Shown here in pieces: positions 47,581 through 59,400 of a stretch of DNA of 64,000 nucleotides; position 1 is the first letter of the stretch, and every line of letters starts with the position of its first letter. The stretch lies in contig DF236976.1 in assembly GCA_000708835.1 (NCBI GenBank), forward strand, positions 124,001 through 188,000, written 5' to 3'. The notes below the pieces were generated by a model. It worked only from the letters and a program-made list of their open reading frames with translations. It was not told the DNA's origin and did not search any database. A program made the translations under genes and the position numbers. The DNA comes from Klebsormidium nitens. Taxonomy: Eukaryota; Streptophyta; Klebsormidiophyceae; Klebsormidiales; Klebsormidiaceae.

Positions 47581-49019
47581 ATGGGGAGCAGCGGAGGGAG
47601 CCGCATGTCTCGGAACCTGTTTGAAACCCTGCCTGAGCCCTTGATTCTCGAAGTATTCTCTCGTATCCCGTTGGTAGAGCAACAAGCAGCTGTCTCGCAG
47701 TGCTGTAGACAATTTAGAGATCTGGTGCAGCAGACCCCTGTCCTGCACATCATTGATGAAGATGCCACGGGCAACGTATTCAAAAGAGCCATCTCGAAGG
47801 TGATTCTAGGCAGAGAACGGAAAAGTCTGAAAGAATTGAGAGTGCTAGCCGATGAGGTGCTTTTCGAAAGTTCCGCCATCAGAGATTGGATCCGCAGCTG
47901 CTCACTCTCCCTCAAAGTTCTGTACATATTTGACGATTGGAACGACAGGACTCAGGCTGCAGACCTGAGCGCGCGCCTTCGGTGCGCCTTAACGTGTCCA
48001 TCACTGGAGAGGCTCTTTTTGAGCGGCAGCTGCAGCGTTCCTCTGGATCCTGCTGTGATCAACCTGCACGCTCTAGGGTTCAGATATCTGAGAGAAATCA
48101 CTCTGCTAAGGTTGAGTGTTTCAACAACCGAGACCCTCCAAATTCTCGTAAATGCGGCTCCCTTTCTGACCAAGCTTCACCTGCCTTCGCTCACAGGCCT
48201 TCGAGAGATATCAATCCAAAGTCAGGTTTTGCAAGACTTCTTGGTCACTAGGGTTCATGCTTGGGACTCAGCACACCACCAGATTCCCATGGAGAAGTTC
48301 GACTCCGTCATTTTGTCGACGCCCAACTTGAGCTACGCTGCTGTTGGTGACGTCAACCAAATGATTGACATCCGGTCTGCAAATCTAGAACAATTGGTCC
48401 TTACCACGCAGCAAGTTGCAACTTCCAATGCACAGATCTCTCTAAGCTTGTGTACTTGGAGATTGATGCCTCTGGTGGACCTGCCTACGATCAGTTTGAA
48501 GGCTACGAGGCCTTTCGAGGAAATTGGGCAATTGGCAAGATTCTGAGTCTGGTTACTCAGCAAAGAGGAACGCTCAAAGGATTAGACATACTCAATTCTG
48601 GCGACGCTTCTTGTGGGCACAGAAAGGAGTCGCTGGTGGAGCTTTTCCAGAAAATTGCATCGGTACAAGAATTTCATGTCTCATTCGACTTCCTTGAGAA
48701 CAACGGATTGGAGAAGCTGTGGGAAGAGCAGGAAGGGAAGTGGCAAGATCTCGTGAGGTCACCGGTTGGCATTTTAAGTGTGCTCGAAGATGTTTTCTTT
48801 CATTGCTACAACAAGGCCAGGGAAAATCCTCATGCCATGTACATCGACCTCTTTCTTCAGACGTGTCCGAAGCTCCGGTACGTGTCAATACAGCACCACA
48901 GTGGCTGGCCAATCTGGGAAGCAGGATTCATCCGTGCAGTCTTTGCTTTGCAACGGAGTTTTCCAGCAGTAGAGATAGACCTTCAGCTGCCTGACACTGA
49001 TATAGGTGTACATTCTTGA
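47581..49019 (+). CDS. F-box protein (substrate adaptor of SCF ubiquitin ligase)
   Basis: The N-terminal F-box is clear: LFETLPEPLILEVFSRIPLV, then QQAAVSQCCRQFRDLVQ, as in Skp1-binding adaptors. Leucine-rich-like segments follow (SLKELRVLADEVLF, CPSLERLFLSGSC, LREITLLRLSVS, LTKLHLPSLTGLREISI, KLVYLEIDASGG, CPKLRYVSIQHHSGW), so the rest is probably a diverged LRR region that recruits a substrate. One frame runs from 47581 to about 48440 and the second from there to 49019. They can be joined by an 89-nt intron, 48347-48435 (GTGACG to GCACAG), which restores the frame exactly and gives PNLSYAAV-DLSKLVYLEID. The alternative is a one-base deletion near 48410-48440. With the intron the protein is 449 aa. 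The gene is otherwise intronless, unlike its neighbours. Confidence 0.85.
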
Positions 49020-49181
49020 TTGCAACACATGCTGGAGACAGGACACGGCAGCTCGAAACCATGAGCTCTTCAGCAGAAACCTGACAAGAGAGTAAAGCTT
49101 ATGTGAGCCGCCACATTTGGCAAGTGTCGAGGACTTTTCATTTCGATTAGATGCTAAGGAAGTCTTGCAGTCAACACAATC

Positions 49182-49436
49182 GTGGGTGCTAACGCATGGA
49201 CGAGTCAGGTGTTTTTACAACCCTGTGACGACCCTGATTTGCATGCGATTGTTGAGAGCAGAGTCTTGATAACAGGCAATGCCTTGTTCTACCGGTATCC
49301 TGTTCAAGAGTGTGTCGATGGAACTGATGTATGTACGGAGAGCTCCGAGTCCTTGCAAGACATTGAATCCAATTGGCAATTCGATAGCCCTTCTGATATT
49401 GTGGTTGTTCATTACGGAAGTACAAGCGGGGTGTAA
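49182..49436 (+). CDS. hypothetical ORF, possibly a 3' exon
   Basis: An open frame of about 85-95 codons begins just after an acceptor-like TCTTGCAG at 49162-49169 and ends at a stop at 49436. It contains no recognised domain (DDPDLHAIVESRVLITGN, FRY-like YRYPVQECVDG). It lies 3' of the F-box gene and could be a distal exon of it if a GTGTAC donor near 49007 is used, or chance. No ATG start is present near its beginning. Confidence 0.2.
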   Translation: MGANAWTSQVFLQPCDDPDLHAIVESRVLITGNALFYRYPVQECVDGTDVCTESSESLQDIESNWQFDSPSDIVVVHYGSTSGV

Positions 49437-49726
49437 GTTGAGTTAAAACCGGCTCAAATCATGCGTAAGTCGCGCAGGACAAGATACTCCTCACATGCTC
49501 CAAGACGTCGATGCTCGAGGCACCTGGACGGGTCATTGCCGGAGTTCAATTGGAGCATGCACGCAAGATGCTGCTCTCATTTTCAAAATGCGTACGAAGT
49601 ACGCCATGCTCTTCTCTTCAGTATGATAGGGAGGCTTGATTTGAAAGGCCATGCGGTTTGGCCTAAAGCGGACAGCTTGGCAAATATATCAGGCGACTAT
49701 TAGCTGAAGAGCGAAAATTTTGACAG

Positions 49727-49981
49727 TTGCTAGCTTTAAATTCGCAATCACTGGCATACGCGCGGCTGCGGACAGCCATGGCGGATCGTGCAATTGAATA
49801 TCTGACAGCAAATTTGCGCACATTCCGAGCTGTTACTTTTGGGCCAATGCACCGGAGCTTTGCATCTAGCAGTGATCCGCCGCCCCGCTGGCTCGTTCCA
49901 AACACCTACGTCCAGGCTCTAATTACGTCGTATATGGACGACGTAAAACCTCCTATGGCATCAGTGAGCAGCTTAGATTAG
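49727..49981 (+). CDS. hypothetical ORF of about 84 codons
   Basis: Open frame, with an internal ATG at 49778 (MADRAIEYLTANLRTFRAV) and a stop at 49981. There is no known domain, signal or splice evidence. It may be chance. Confidence 0.15.
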   Translation: MLALNSQSLAYARLRTAMADRAIEYLTANLRTFRAVTFGPMHRSFASSSDPPPRWLVPNTYVQALITSYMDDVKPPMASVSSLD

Positions 49982-50855
49982 CAACCCTCACCAATATTCG
50001 TTACTTTGGACTCTGCAAATGTGCGACCCTCGTTTCCCTCAACCCGCTTTCGAGCTCCAACACAATCTCCTTCCTTGCGGGAGTCGTCACGCTCCGTCCA
50101 CTGTATCTTCGTGTCTCCCGCTTCGACGCTGCATTACCCTTTGCTATTTCCGGTTTCTCACTCACGGGTTCCTTGAACAAACTTACTCAGCTCTGTGAAG
50201 AGGTTTGACATGGCTGTGACCTGCCAAATTTCAAAGCGAAGGATTAGCAGATGAAAGGACGCAGGATGGGTTGGACCTGCGCAGCAAAGAAGAGTTTTGC
50301 ACTCAACCGTATTAAAGTACTTTGGGCTCTCGGTACTTGATCAGACCAAGATCGTACAGGTAAACTAGCGGCAGCGCGACCCGGGACAACACTCTGCTCT
50401 CTACGGCGGAGACGTTTCTATAAAGTAATCTGGATTCATGCCCCTACTCACGAGGTCTTGTACAACGAAGGGGAAGGAACGGGCGACTCTGATGCCGTAA
50501 CCGCTCTTGTATCCTCAACCTCGTGGTCCGAACCGAGTGATTTGCAAACAACGATGGATCGTGAAGAATCGGTTGGAGACGCCGTTTCTCCCAGAAGTAT
50601 CAAAGCAGCAAAAGCGCAGTGCGTTCCATCTCGACCGGACAAGCTGACATGTCTCCCAAAGTCCTCACCGGCACAAGCGCTTGACCTTTCTTGTCGGCAG
50701 AACGCCTGGGTGGGCACGTCCAAGTAGATTGCTTCTCGAATTCAGCGTCCGGCGTCCGAGGAAGATTTCGGACTGCGCCCACTGCCAACTGGTGGGAAGG
50801 AGAGCGCACCGAGGGATTACGGACGTCCGTTCATGGATGACGGATCCTGGGGACT

Positions 50856-53800
50856 CTAGTTGATGCCGACGAGGAAGCCGTTGGAGAAGGACGGGAGGGC
50901 GTTATCCCGCGCGCGGATGCGCCATGGCTGACGGAACGGGTTCGGTTGTACCTACCAGAGAAAGGCGGGAAATGGTCCGACAAGCAGCTGGACGGTTGGC
51001 ATCACCAGGGGGGCCTGGACACGCAAACTAAGCGTTGGGGAGGGCTGAAACGAGATGCATCCGACAAAATTGTCCAAGTCATTTTCTGCTGCTATTGAAG
51101 AACAACTGTTTCAGCCCCTTTAGCCGCATGTTTGATGCCCAGTCCCAGCAAGTCGCAACCCCTACTTGCCGATGCTTCCATCACATGAGACCACCCAGCG
51201 TTGCAGCAATTGTCATACAGGGTGATCAGTTCTGCCTATAGTCCCGTTCCTCAGGAGGTAGTAAGTGCTCATACGAAGTGCCTGCATCTTCGTAAAGATA
51301 GCCCAGAAGCGTCCAAGGAGACAACCAGGCGATGTACACGAAACATCCGTTCTGATCCCATCTATCTGGCTCCGTCAGAATGTTCTTATACATGCATGCC
51401 GGCGCACACTAGTGACCGCGTAGCAATTCCCCGTGGCGAGGACGATCAGATACACACCTCGTGCGTCAGTCGTGCTCCGCATGACGTCAGGACCTGAGCA
51501 GCAAGACACGTGGCTTCCTCGCAGTAGTCCGTGAAGAACGCTGGTGGAGACCCGGGGCTGTTCAGCAAAGCCTGCAGAATGCGGAATCAGGTCTCACGAG
51601 GAGTTCTGACAAGGCTCGGAGAGCACTCCCTGGCTGGTGCTGGTTCTGCAGACACCGACTCGATAATTCCGTGGGCGATTTTCGTGCTAGCGGATCGTAC
51701 TTCTTCTCTACAATTAAGTGCGATTTATGGTGCTCGGCACTTCAAGTGGGCCGAAAGCACCGAATCTTACGATGGTTGGCTGCCACGTCGTGTAGGCCGC
51801 AAGGCCAGCGTTGGGAGCGATAACCAGGTCCGCCGGTCCTACCTACATGCCAGGCCGTCATAGATGAGGTGGAGACCTAGTTTTGGCGTCACAAGGGATT
51901 TTGGAAACACTACAGGTTCCTTCTCCGGGGGCACACGTGCTTTCAAGTGAGCCCTCGAGGCTCGAACGTACAAGCGAAAGAGTCCATTACGTTGTCGATA
52001 GGTGTCTGACGCAGTGTCACACGATGCAACAAACATAAGCGAAGCGTTTTGTGGTTGATTGGACGGACTACAAAAGCTGACACCTCTATGGGGCCGATAT
52101 TTTACCTGCTGTGCTCGTTCGGACACGACCTCGTGGTACAGCCCCTTGAAGAATTTCACGCGGACGCCCGCGTGACGTGGCGAGCTCGTCACGTCTAACC
52201 CTTCATCTGCGTTCCGGATGCTAAGCTCTACAGACCCGCCATCCCTGCGGTAATACAGAGCATGCTCTAGACAATGGAAGCCTCCGTAGCCGCAAAAGCA
52301 GGATGCACAACGAGCTCAAGACAAACCGGTAGAATAATAGCACAAAGCTGGCCGCAGGACAGCCGTTCGGAAGGGGGGCAATTTAGACAACCATCCCATC
52401 AAGTCGATGCACGAACTTCATTCACGAGCTTGCTGCTGGATGAGAAGGTCCTTTCGCTTAGAAGGAGACAAAACTTTTCAGCCTCGACAGCCACCTTACG
52501 TACGGGCAGGGCGACACGTCAGCAGAAAGCTCCCAGAGCTTGGAGTCTCCAGCACGGGTAGAGCTCCAATTCGCGGCTTCTTGGAAGAGAGGATAAGAAG
52601 ACTAGGCGATCGCAGCCACTTTCTGCCATCAGCTCAGTCAAAGAAGGGAAACGGCAAAGAGTGACGCACTTGCTGACCTGGTGGCTGGAACCCTGGGGCC
52701 AATGAAGCAGACCTCAATCTGTGGGACTGGCAGCAACCATGCCAGCTCAGCAAAGACGGCGACTTGGTCTAGTTCTCTCTCAGGGCCTGCAACAAAAGAA
52801 TACAAAAATGCAGCTTTGTGAGCTTTGTGTGCTACTTCGGGACTCGGCCGACTGAAGAGTGCAAGCAGATGATGAACAGCAAGAAGGATTTACAAGAAGG
52901 ATATTGATAAGCCAGAAAGCCCTCTTCAAATGTGATGAGCACGCAAACCCGTTCCAAAACAATTGAGTGTGGAAACGACAAGGCAACTCAGAAACAGATT
53001 CCTCGAATGAACACACAAAGCGCAGATTGACAAATTCAAGTGTACACGTTGAGATAGTCGTGGGACGGGGACCTACCTAGGTAGTGGATTCTCAGCGGAG
53101 AGCCTTCCATTATTGATTTGCGAAGCGGCCCACTACTGGTGGCAAGCTGGTAAGCTTGGTAAATCGTCAAGACCTGCACGTCGAAAGAGTAAGCTGTGAC
53201 TGCTTCGCCAGCTCTCTTCATCAAGGCTACAGCGATACTCGACATACTTTGGCATGCTTTCTGCTTGAGGTCCTCCGATGATTAAGTTTTCCAGTGCAGA
53301 GCATGCGCTGATCAACTGCGAATGGAAAAAAGGATTGGACACAGACGAGTCGGCAACCAAGATGACTGGAAGCATCGAATCGGTTGTTCTTAACGGAGAT
53401 CAATGGCATGTCAATTTTGATCAAACGGGCTCTGGAACTCTTCGCTTTTTCCTGCAGCCTGTGCAGGTGCACAGAATGGGAGATGTAAGAAGTGGGACCC
53501 TCACCCAGTGAAGAACCAAGAGATCAGGGTGGGAGACAGGCAGGCTTCGCCATGTGCAATACTCTTGCCAACTCCGGAGGCTTGAGCCTGCGGAAACCAG
53601 AAAAGAATACGCGTAAGGCTACTTCAAGAGAGAGCCCGGTAAATCTAAGTCAGAGCATCTTCTTCTTTGACCTGCGTAGCATCTGTCAGAAACGATTTCA
53701 ATAGAATGTTGTAGAGGTCAATGTCAAAGCGCCAGGCCCGCTTTTGCCATGGTTCGAGCTACTGCTCCAATTCTGAATTTTGTCTCATGGAATACTGAGC

Positions 53801-55274
53801 CCGATGGATGCCTAGAAGTAATCGAGAGGAATGATTAGATTTAGCAGGGCTACGATTCGATCTTTACGGCAAAGCACAAGAGCGAGCAAGACCAGCAACC
53901 ATCAAGCTCAAGGGGGTTTTTGGAAAGGCGCAGAGGTGTACCTTGCAGAGGTGCACCTGCTGTAGGAGGCAGCCACTTCGCAGACTCTGCACAAGGAGAC
54001 CTTTTTTGAGTTCGTCCCCTAAAACCTTTGATTCAAGGTGCTCTTGGCTAAGGCCGCAGAGCATCCTCTTGTCGGAAATAAAGGTTTTGAACAAGCGTCC
54101 AAGTCAAATCCGTTTGATGGCGACTGCTTGTCAGCCAGCTCTCAAGCTTAGACGACATACATATCTTCTTATTTGAAGGTAACAGCAGGCTATGATTTGC
54201 TAGGAACCATGAGAGACACTTTTCTAGGATCATATGGAAACATCTTGACTAAGATCGGGATAGAGAAAGGCGCACCGACTCACCTAGGGTCCCCATCGTA
54301 CCCCCATCGTTGTAAGAACAATCACACACTGCCTTGTAGATGCCTTGGTTGTGGATCTCTTTGGTCTGTAGGAGTGAACATATGGGGACTAGCCCAGAGG
54401 ATATCTGCAGTAAGCAAGGGAGAGGCGGGGTAATCAACATCAGAGTATTGAAAGCGACTGTAGTCAAGGAATGTCGACTTCAAAGGCAGGCGGTTGTATC
54501 CTGTATGCCCAGGCCTAGAACAGGAGGGACCAATCTCCATGAGTTGGTACCTGGAGGTCAGTGCAGCGCGCCTTGGTGCATGTATTCTCTCACCTGCCTT
54601 GGGCCTGATCAGAAGCATATCATGTACAATGGATAGAAGCTTAATCAGCGCCCTAAGTGAACTTTGCCTGCATTTCTCTTAGAAGTAGTTGCTGGCAGTG
54701 ATGGAGGTCTCTAAGTACCTCAATGGGGATTGCACAGAAGAAGGGCAGCTCCATTGCCAATGCCAGCCCCCTCGCCATTTGCTGAGCCATTCGACTGCAC
54801 TCATTGGAGTGGTCCCCTCTCCAATGGAGCTTCTGGAAAAGGCAGAGAGGCCACAGCATTTCAGAGGGATTGGAGAAAGTTGAAGCAGAAGGTTTCAGCT
54901 TGCGCTGTCAAAACTCTCTCCAGCAACAGCATTGTAATACAACTAAGACTTAGTGGGGCATTACTCAACTTTGGAGAGGACCCGAACCGGGGCTGCAGAA
55001 AGTTATGCACTAAGCCTGAGCTTGCCCAAACGCTAAAAGCAGAGCACAAGAATCATAGAAACTTCACACCACCCCTGCATCAAGCAACTGAACCAACTGC
55101 CGTGCACAATGCTGCATCCGCTGATCTGCAGCAACGACTCACCTTATGCTTTGCCCCACAGTAGAAGAATGCTCTGCAGCCATTGCAGGTCACCTTCCCG
55201 TTACAAGGGCCCCCACAAACTTGACACTCGAACAGGTTCTCTAGCCCACCATGAGCTCCGCCATTTGCCTCCAT
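50856..55274 (-). CDS. MYND zinc-finger protein, ZMYND15/MSS51-type
   Basis: Eleven exons on the minus strand: 55274-55143, 54832-54719, 54404-54284, 53986-53868, 53758-53672, 53260-53077, 52786-52678, 52244-52106, 51842-51771, 51571-51458 and 50951-50856. They total 1287 nt (428 aa), all phases closing. Residues 17-58 form a MYND finger: CQVCGGPCNGKVTCNGC, FFYCGAKH, HWRGDHSNEC. The C-terminal half matches the Mss51/ZMYND15 domain: LTIYQAYQLA, LRIHYLGPERELDQVAVFAE, VCFIGP, KFFKGLYHEV, PADLVIAPNAGLAAYTTW, FFTDYCEEA and the final NPFRQPWRIRARDNALPSFS then GFLVGIN. Yeast Mss51 activates mitochondrial COX1 translation, and animal ZMYND15 is a transcriptional corepressor, so function here is open. 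Exons 4 and 5 are the least conserved and least certain. The ATG at 55274 is used because further upstream the frame runs antisense through the tRNA. Confidence 0.88.
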
Positions 55275-55404
55275 GTATCCATGATCTTCAATTGCTGATT
55301 TGAAACATTTGCCCCGGATGTGCAAGACCAAGGCTGAATTGAAGCGTCTTAAAACTACATACACTTTACGACGCCCGAAATTGACGTCGCGCCTCGCGTC
55401 GATC

Positions 55405-55486
55405 GTTGCTTTGCCCGAGTGGTTAAGGGGTGTGCCTGCTAAGTACATGGGGTTTCCCCGCGAGAGTTCGAATCTCTCAGGCAACG
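55405..55486 (+). tRNA. tRNA-Ser (GCU anticodon)
   Basis: A complete class II tRNA can be folded by eye. The acceptor stem GTTGCTT (55405-55411) pairs with AGGCAAC (55479-55485), followed by discriminator G. The D arm is CCC with GGG. The anticodon stem is TGTGC/GTACA around loop CTGCTAA, with anticodon GCT at 55438-55440, which reads AGC and AGU. A long variable arm GGGG-TTT-CCCC, as expected for tRNA-Ser, precedes T arm GAGAG-TTCGAAT-CTCTC. There is no intron and no encoded CCA. It lies 130 bp upstream of the MYND gene, on the opposite strand. Confidence 0.96.
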
Positions 55487-56462
55487 GCTCAAGCCGTTCA
55501 CGTTGAAGACAACAAAGCTGTCGATCGAGGCATCCTTTTTTGCCATTACTTTCCCCCATTTTTTGAATGCGTCAGTACGGTGATACCTTGAACTATCATT
55601 CGTGTTCCTCTCATTGTGGTGGAGCCTGCTTCGTCCGAGAAACTTCACGAAGTGCAAACAGAGAGGTAAAGAGGAGTCAACAAATCAACCTGACTGGCGT
55701 TCAGCTAACCTACAAGTTAGCAGCCTCGAATCGGTTACCAGCGGCAATTAAGCCCACATGAACGGTTCAAGCCATGCCCGGGCGTACGTCACGATCCATG
55801 TTGTAAAGGGTTTCGGTGATTGAAGGTCTCTTGCATGCATGTGCCAAAATTCATTAATATTTAGGTACCGAGAACAGAAGCATGCACGACATGCAACATG
55901 GGCCACTGCCTAATCTGGGCTTTAAGCTTTTCATGCCATGACACAATCCTTGGCATGGTAGTAGCCTTCTTGAACCACGTATATTGAGACCACGGTACGT
56001 CGATCATTGTCATGTGCAACCAGATCATGCAACACCATGTGATCAGTTTTTGCCAAAGTTGGGGGCTGTATGCGATATTTCAACACCAAACGCGTTCCTC
56101 TTGCAACACGCCTTGTGTATTGAACTTGTGTTGTGTTGAGTATATTCGACGATCACAGATTCTCCAATGCGCTGCAATGATGATAATCAGCAAGTCAATG
56201 CTCGAGGCGTCAGCACCTGCTTGACAAAGTGCAACATAATGCTAGACAGCGGGAAGCGTGTTTGCACCTAACATGCATTGTCGGCAGAGCTATTCCGCCA
56301 ATGTAGCTAGCGCAACAGCTCGATTGTTGCACATACCAAACAGCGCATGCACAAGGTCGTAGGCTTGTCAAAATTGTGGGGGAGAAGCACCCGCAACTTT
56401 GCCTTACAGAGCCCTCCTTCCATAGTCTGTAGGGCACTTTAGGTGAGCCGATCGATTCAACA
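55487..56462. other. intergenic, tRNA to 3' end of CHD gene
   Basis: Besides the T6 run, no gene is recognised. The middle (about 55.85-56.2 kb) is relatively AT-rich and has several CATGC-type palindromes. Confidence 0.55.
55536..55541 (+). terminator. possible RNA polymerase III terminator (T6)
   Basis: The first run of at least four T downstream of the tRNA is TTTTTT, 49 bp after its 3' end. It would end a pre-tRNA with a longish trailer. Confidence 0.5.
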
Positions 56463-59400
56463 CTAAACAGCCGCATCCACCATCATATTGTCCTCTCCTG
56501 ATTCACCTTCCGGCTTTCTATCATGCCCAGCCGCCTCGGTCTCCACCGAGGCGGCCAGTGCTTGGTCAAGCGGGTTACCCCCGCCTCCTAGCATGGATTC
56601 GCTTTCCCCAACCGTACTGGGCTGCGGATCGTCTTTCGGATGAGCCCCCTGTTCGTCGTCGTTGGACCTTCTCCGCTTCGTCGGCTTCCGCGCACCGTCT
56701 ACAGCGGATTCCTGGCCCTGCCGCTTGGGCGCCTTGCCAGGGTCCGGACGGTGGTCCGCTTCGGACGCCGGCAACGTCTTCTTCTGATGCTGCACGATCC
56801 ACGGACGCGCGATCATGTAACATCTTCGTTATGGAAAAGCGTGGGACTGCTAAGGATGGAAAACAATTTGAAGAATGTTTATTTGCGCAGTTGGATAGGC
56901 AGCCATGTTATGCAAAGAGTCGAAAAATAGACCATCTAGTCACTAGACACAACCGGCTGGAGCCGAAAGCGTTGACAAACCTCGTACTATCGTCCTCGCT
57001 GTTGATCACCGCTGTTTAGGTTCCAAGATGGCAGAAAGCTCCGACAGGAATGATCAAAGACTTGCATCAGGATCTTTCCTTGGCCTATGCACACCCCGCA
57101 GGGGCACAAGCGACACAAAACAATACCTATCCATCAATGGAGTCTCTGTTGCGTTCTTTGGATAGAAAGACTGCAGTTACCTACCCTTGCTACGCTGCGC
57201 TTCAGGATCTGCGTATTGTACTTGAGCCGCCGCAGCAGCACCTTGCTCCCCGGAAACGCCCACCCCCCTCCGGGTGGCTCCGCACTCCCCTCCTTGTGTC
57301 CCCCCACATTGTCGCCGGCCGTCCCCTCCTCCTCCCCCCCGCCCTCCTCGCCTGCCCCTGACGTCACCCTGACGTCATCCCCCTTTTCCGCAGGAGCGCT
57401 CTCCGCTCCGCCCTCGGGCGCCGCCCCTTCATCTTGCTCGTCCTCGTTCTTGAAGTCCTCCGGCTGCGGGAAGGCCAGCGAGGGATCCCCCCCAATTGCG
57501 GCCCAGTTGCCGATGCCGTGCTTGATGACCCCCAGGGAAAACTCCCGGTCGTGCAGCCCGGCCTGCCACCACCGGGGCAGGTCCGCCGTGCGGTAGAAGC
57601 CCAGCTCCTGCAGGCGCACAGCAAATGGATATCTGAGGATGTCACTCGGGCACCTTACTCTCGCACCCAAGATGTTGCACGGCCAATCTGCAATTGATTA
57701 GGTGCGAGGTTTTTGGGTTTCGACAATATACTATAATCTCCGCCTTTGTCGCAACTAACGAACGCTCCGTCGCAACTCCCCCTCTCGGGGAGCGAGTTTA
57801 AGGGGCCCGAGTCAAGCTTTGCTTGATTGAGACTTTCGCAAGCCGTCTTTCATTGCAGACTCGAGAGGAGCATGTACTGGGAGACGGACAGACACTTCCT
57901 CGCGTGCAATGACATGGATTGGTTTGCAATGGCTTGGAATGCAGAGGAGCGTACAAAGAAAACTGCCTGATACAGGAGATAGTGGCGACGGCTGTGGCAC
58001 TCGAAAGTCAGGCTCGCCTTTGACCTTTGTTGGCCCCCTTAGACTGGCCTTATTTGACTGTGCGTCTCTAGCCAATCTCGGGCTTTCAGTAGGTCTGCTC
58101 TCATCGTCCGTGCAACAACCGGACTTCCTCAAAATCTCACTGCGAATGCTTGGCTGACCTGACCCTCAACTTCACCCAAGTGCGATGCCAAGTATCCAAG
58201 CATGGAAGATAGACAAAAGCACATATCCGCACCTTGCTGGTCCAGTCCCCTGGGATGAGCGCGAGCGCCTTGCGCAGGATCTCAAGCGTCTCCAGGCGGT
58301 CCAACAGCTTCTTGGCGGCAATCACGTTGATCAAAACAGGAGGCCCCAGCTGCAGCAAAAAGACAGTGTGTTCGTCGCTAGATTGACGCTTTGTTTTTGT
58401 CGCCAGCCTGATTCAGATAAACACAATAGATGGATCCCCAAGCGACCCCAGGCGAAGGCAGCATCAGTCTTTCGGTAAAGCACGAATGCGCATGGAAGCA
58501 CCAGGTCAAACTTTGTAGACACTACTAGCAGGTCTGCAACCGTCCTTCGCACAGCCTCAACTTTTCTGAATTCTGTCAACTTGGCCTTTTGTGTGACGCG
58601 CAGGTCTCCGTTCAGATGGAAATATTTTTTCGATTTTCAAATCCCTTTTGAAGTCGGTTCAGAATCGATCGGGCAGGCCACGCACCTCCCCGCCGTGCTC
58701 GTCCTTCCTCCGCGCCTTCTGCTGCGGACCAGGTAACGACTCGAGGCGCTTCTGCTTGCAGTGGGAGCACTGCAAATGAAAGTCAAGAATCCTCGAATCT
58801 GCAGATCATCGAACACGGCTCAGTCTCTGATTGCAATTCAACACGGTTGAGTCTCTTTGAATCTAAGCAGCAGTGCATATTATTGCGACCATTCTTGGCA
58901 AAATGACACACATATGTGAATTTGTCAGACCCTGATCGCCATCAGGCAAAGACCATGGGAAGAAACTAGTGCCAAAAGACAAAGACCGCGGAGCTTCTAT
59001 GTTGTTTGCAAAGCATACGTGAACGTCGCATAAGCTAAAGCCAAGGGGCCTCACCGTGCATGTGCACATGTGCTTGATGGGCTTCCGCTGCCGCTTCCGC
59101 ATTGCCTTGTTGTCTGCAGCAAGGCAAAAGAAGCGTTCTTTGGCACGAAAAGTTGAACAGATGACAGCTTTTGAAAGCAAGCAGCCCTCAGAACAGGTGC
59201 CATCTTAACGGGTGGACCTCGAAACGAAGCCGTTCTGAGGAGACACGTCTAGGCTGCACATTCCCCATACTTCGTCACAGACACATGGACTCCACCGCCG
59301 TGCATTTCAGCTGTTTCAAAGCGACAAATTGCTCTGAAACAAACAGCGGTCCATAAGGAATCTGAATTTTCGTAAGGAACCGGGCTTTCAGTCGTCTCCC

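Larger units (their letters stand above)
49020..50855. other. intergenic between convergent F-box and MYND genes
   Basis: 1.8 kb with two unassigned plus-strand ORFs (listed) and a minus-strand exon-like segment near 50180-50220. No known family is recognised. Confidence 0.45.

Noticed and set aside
53278-53511. 77-codon plus-strand ORF
   Set aside because: Protein-like in appearance but lies within a MYND gene intron, with no promoter or homology seen.
55080-55559. 159-codon minus-strand ORF extending upstream of the MYND start
   Set aside because: Its upstream half runs antisense through the tRNA-Ser gene, so only the part from the ATG at 55274 is taken as coding.
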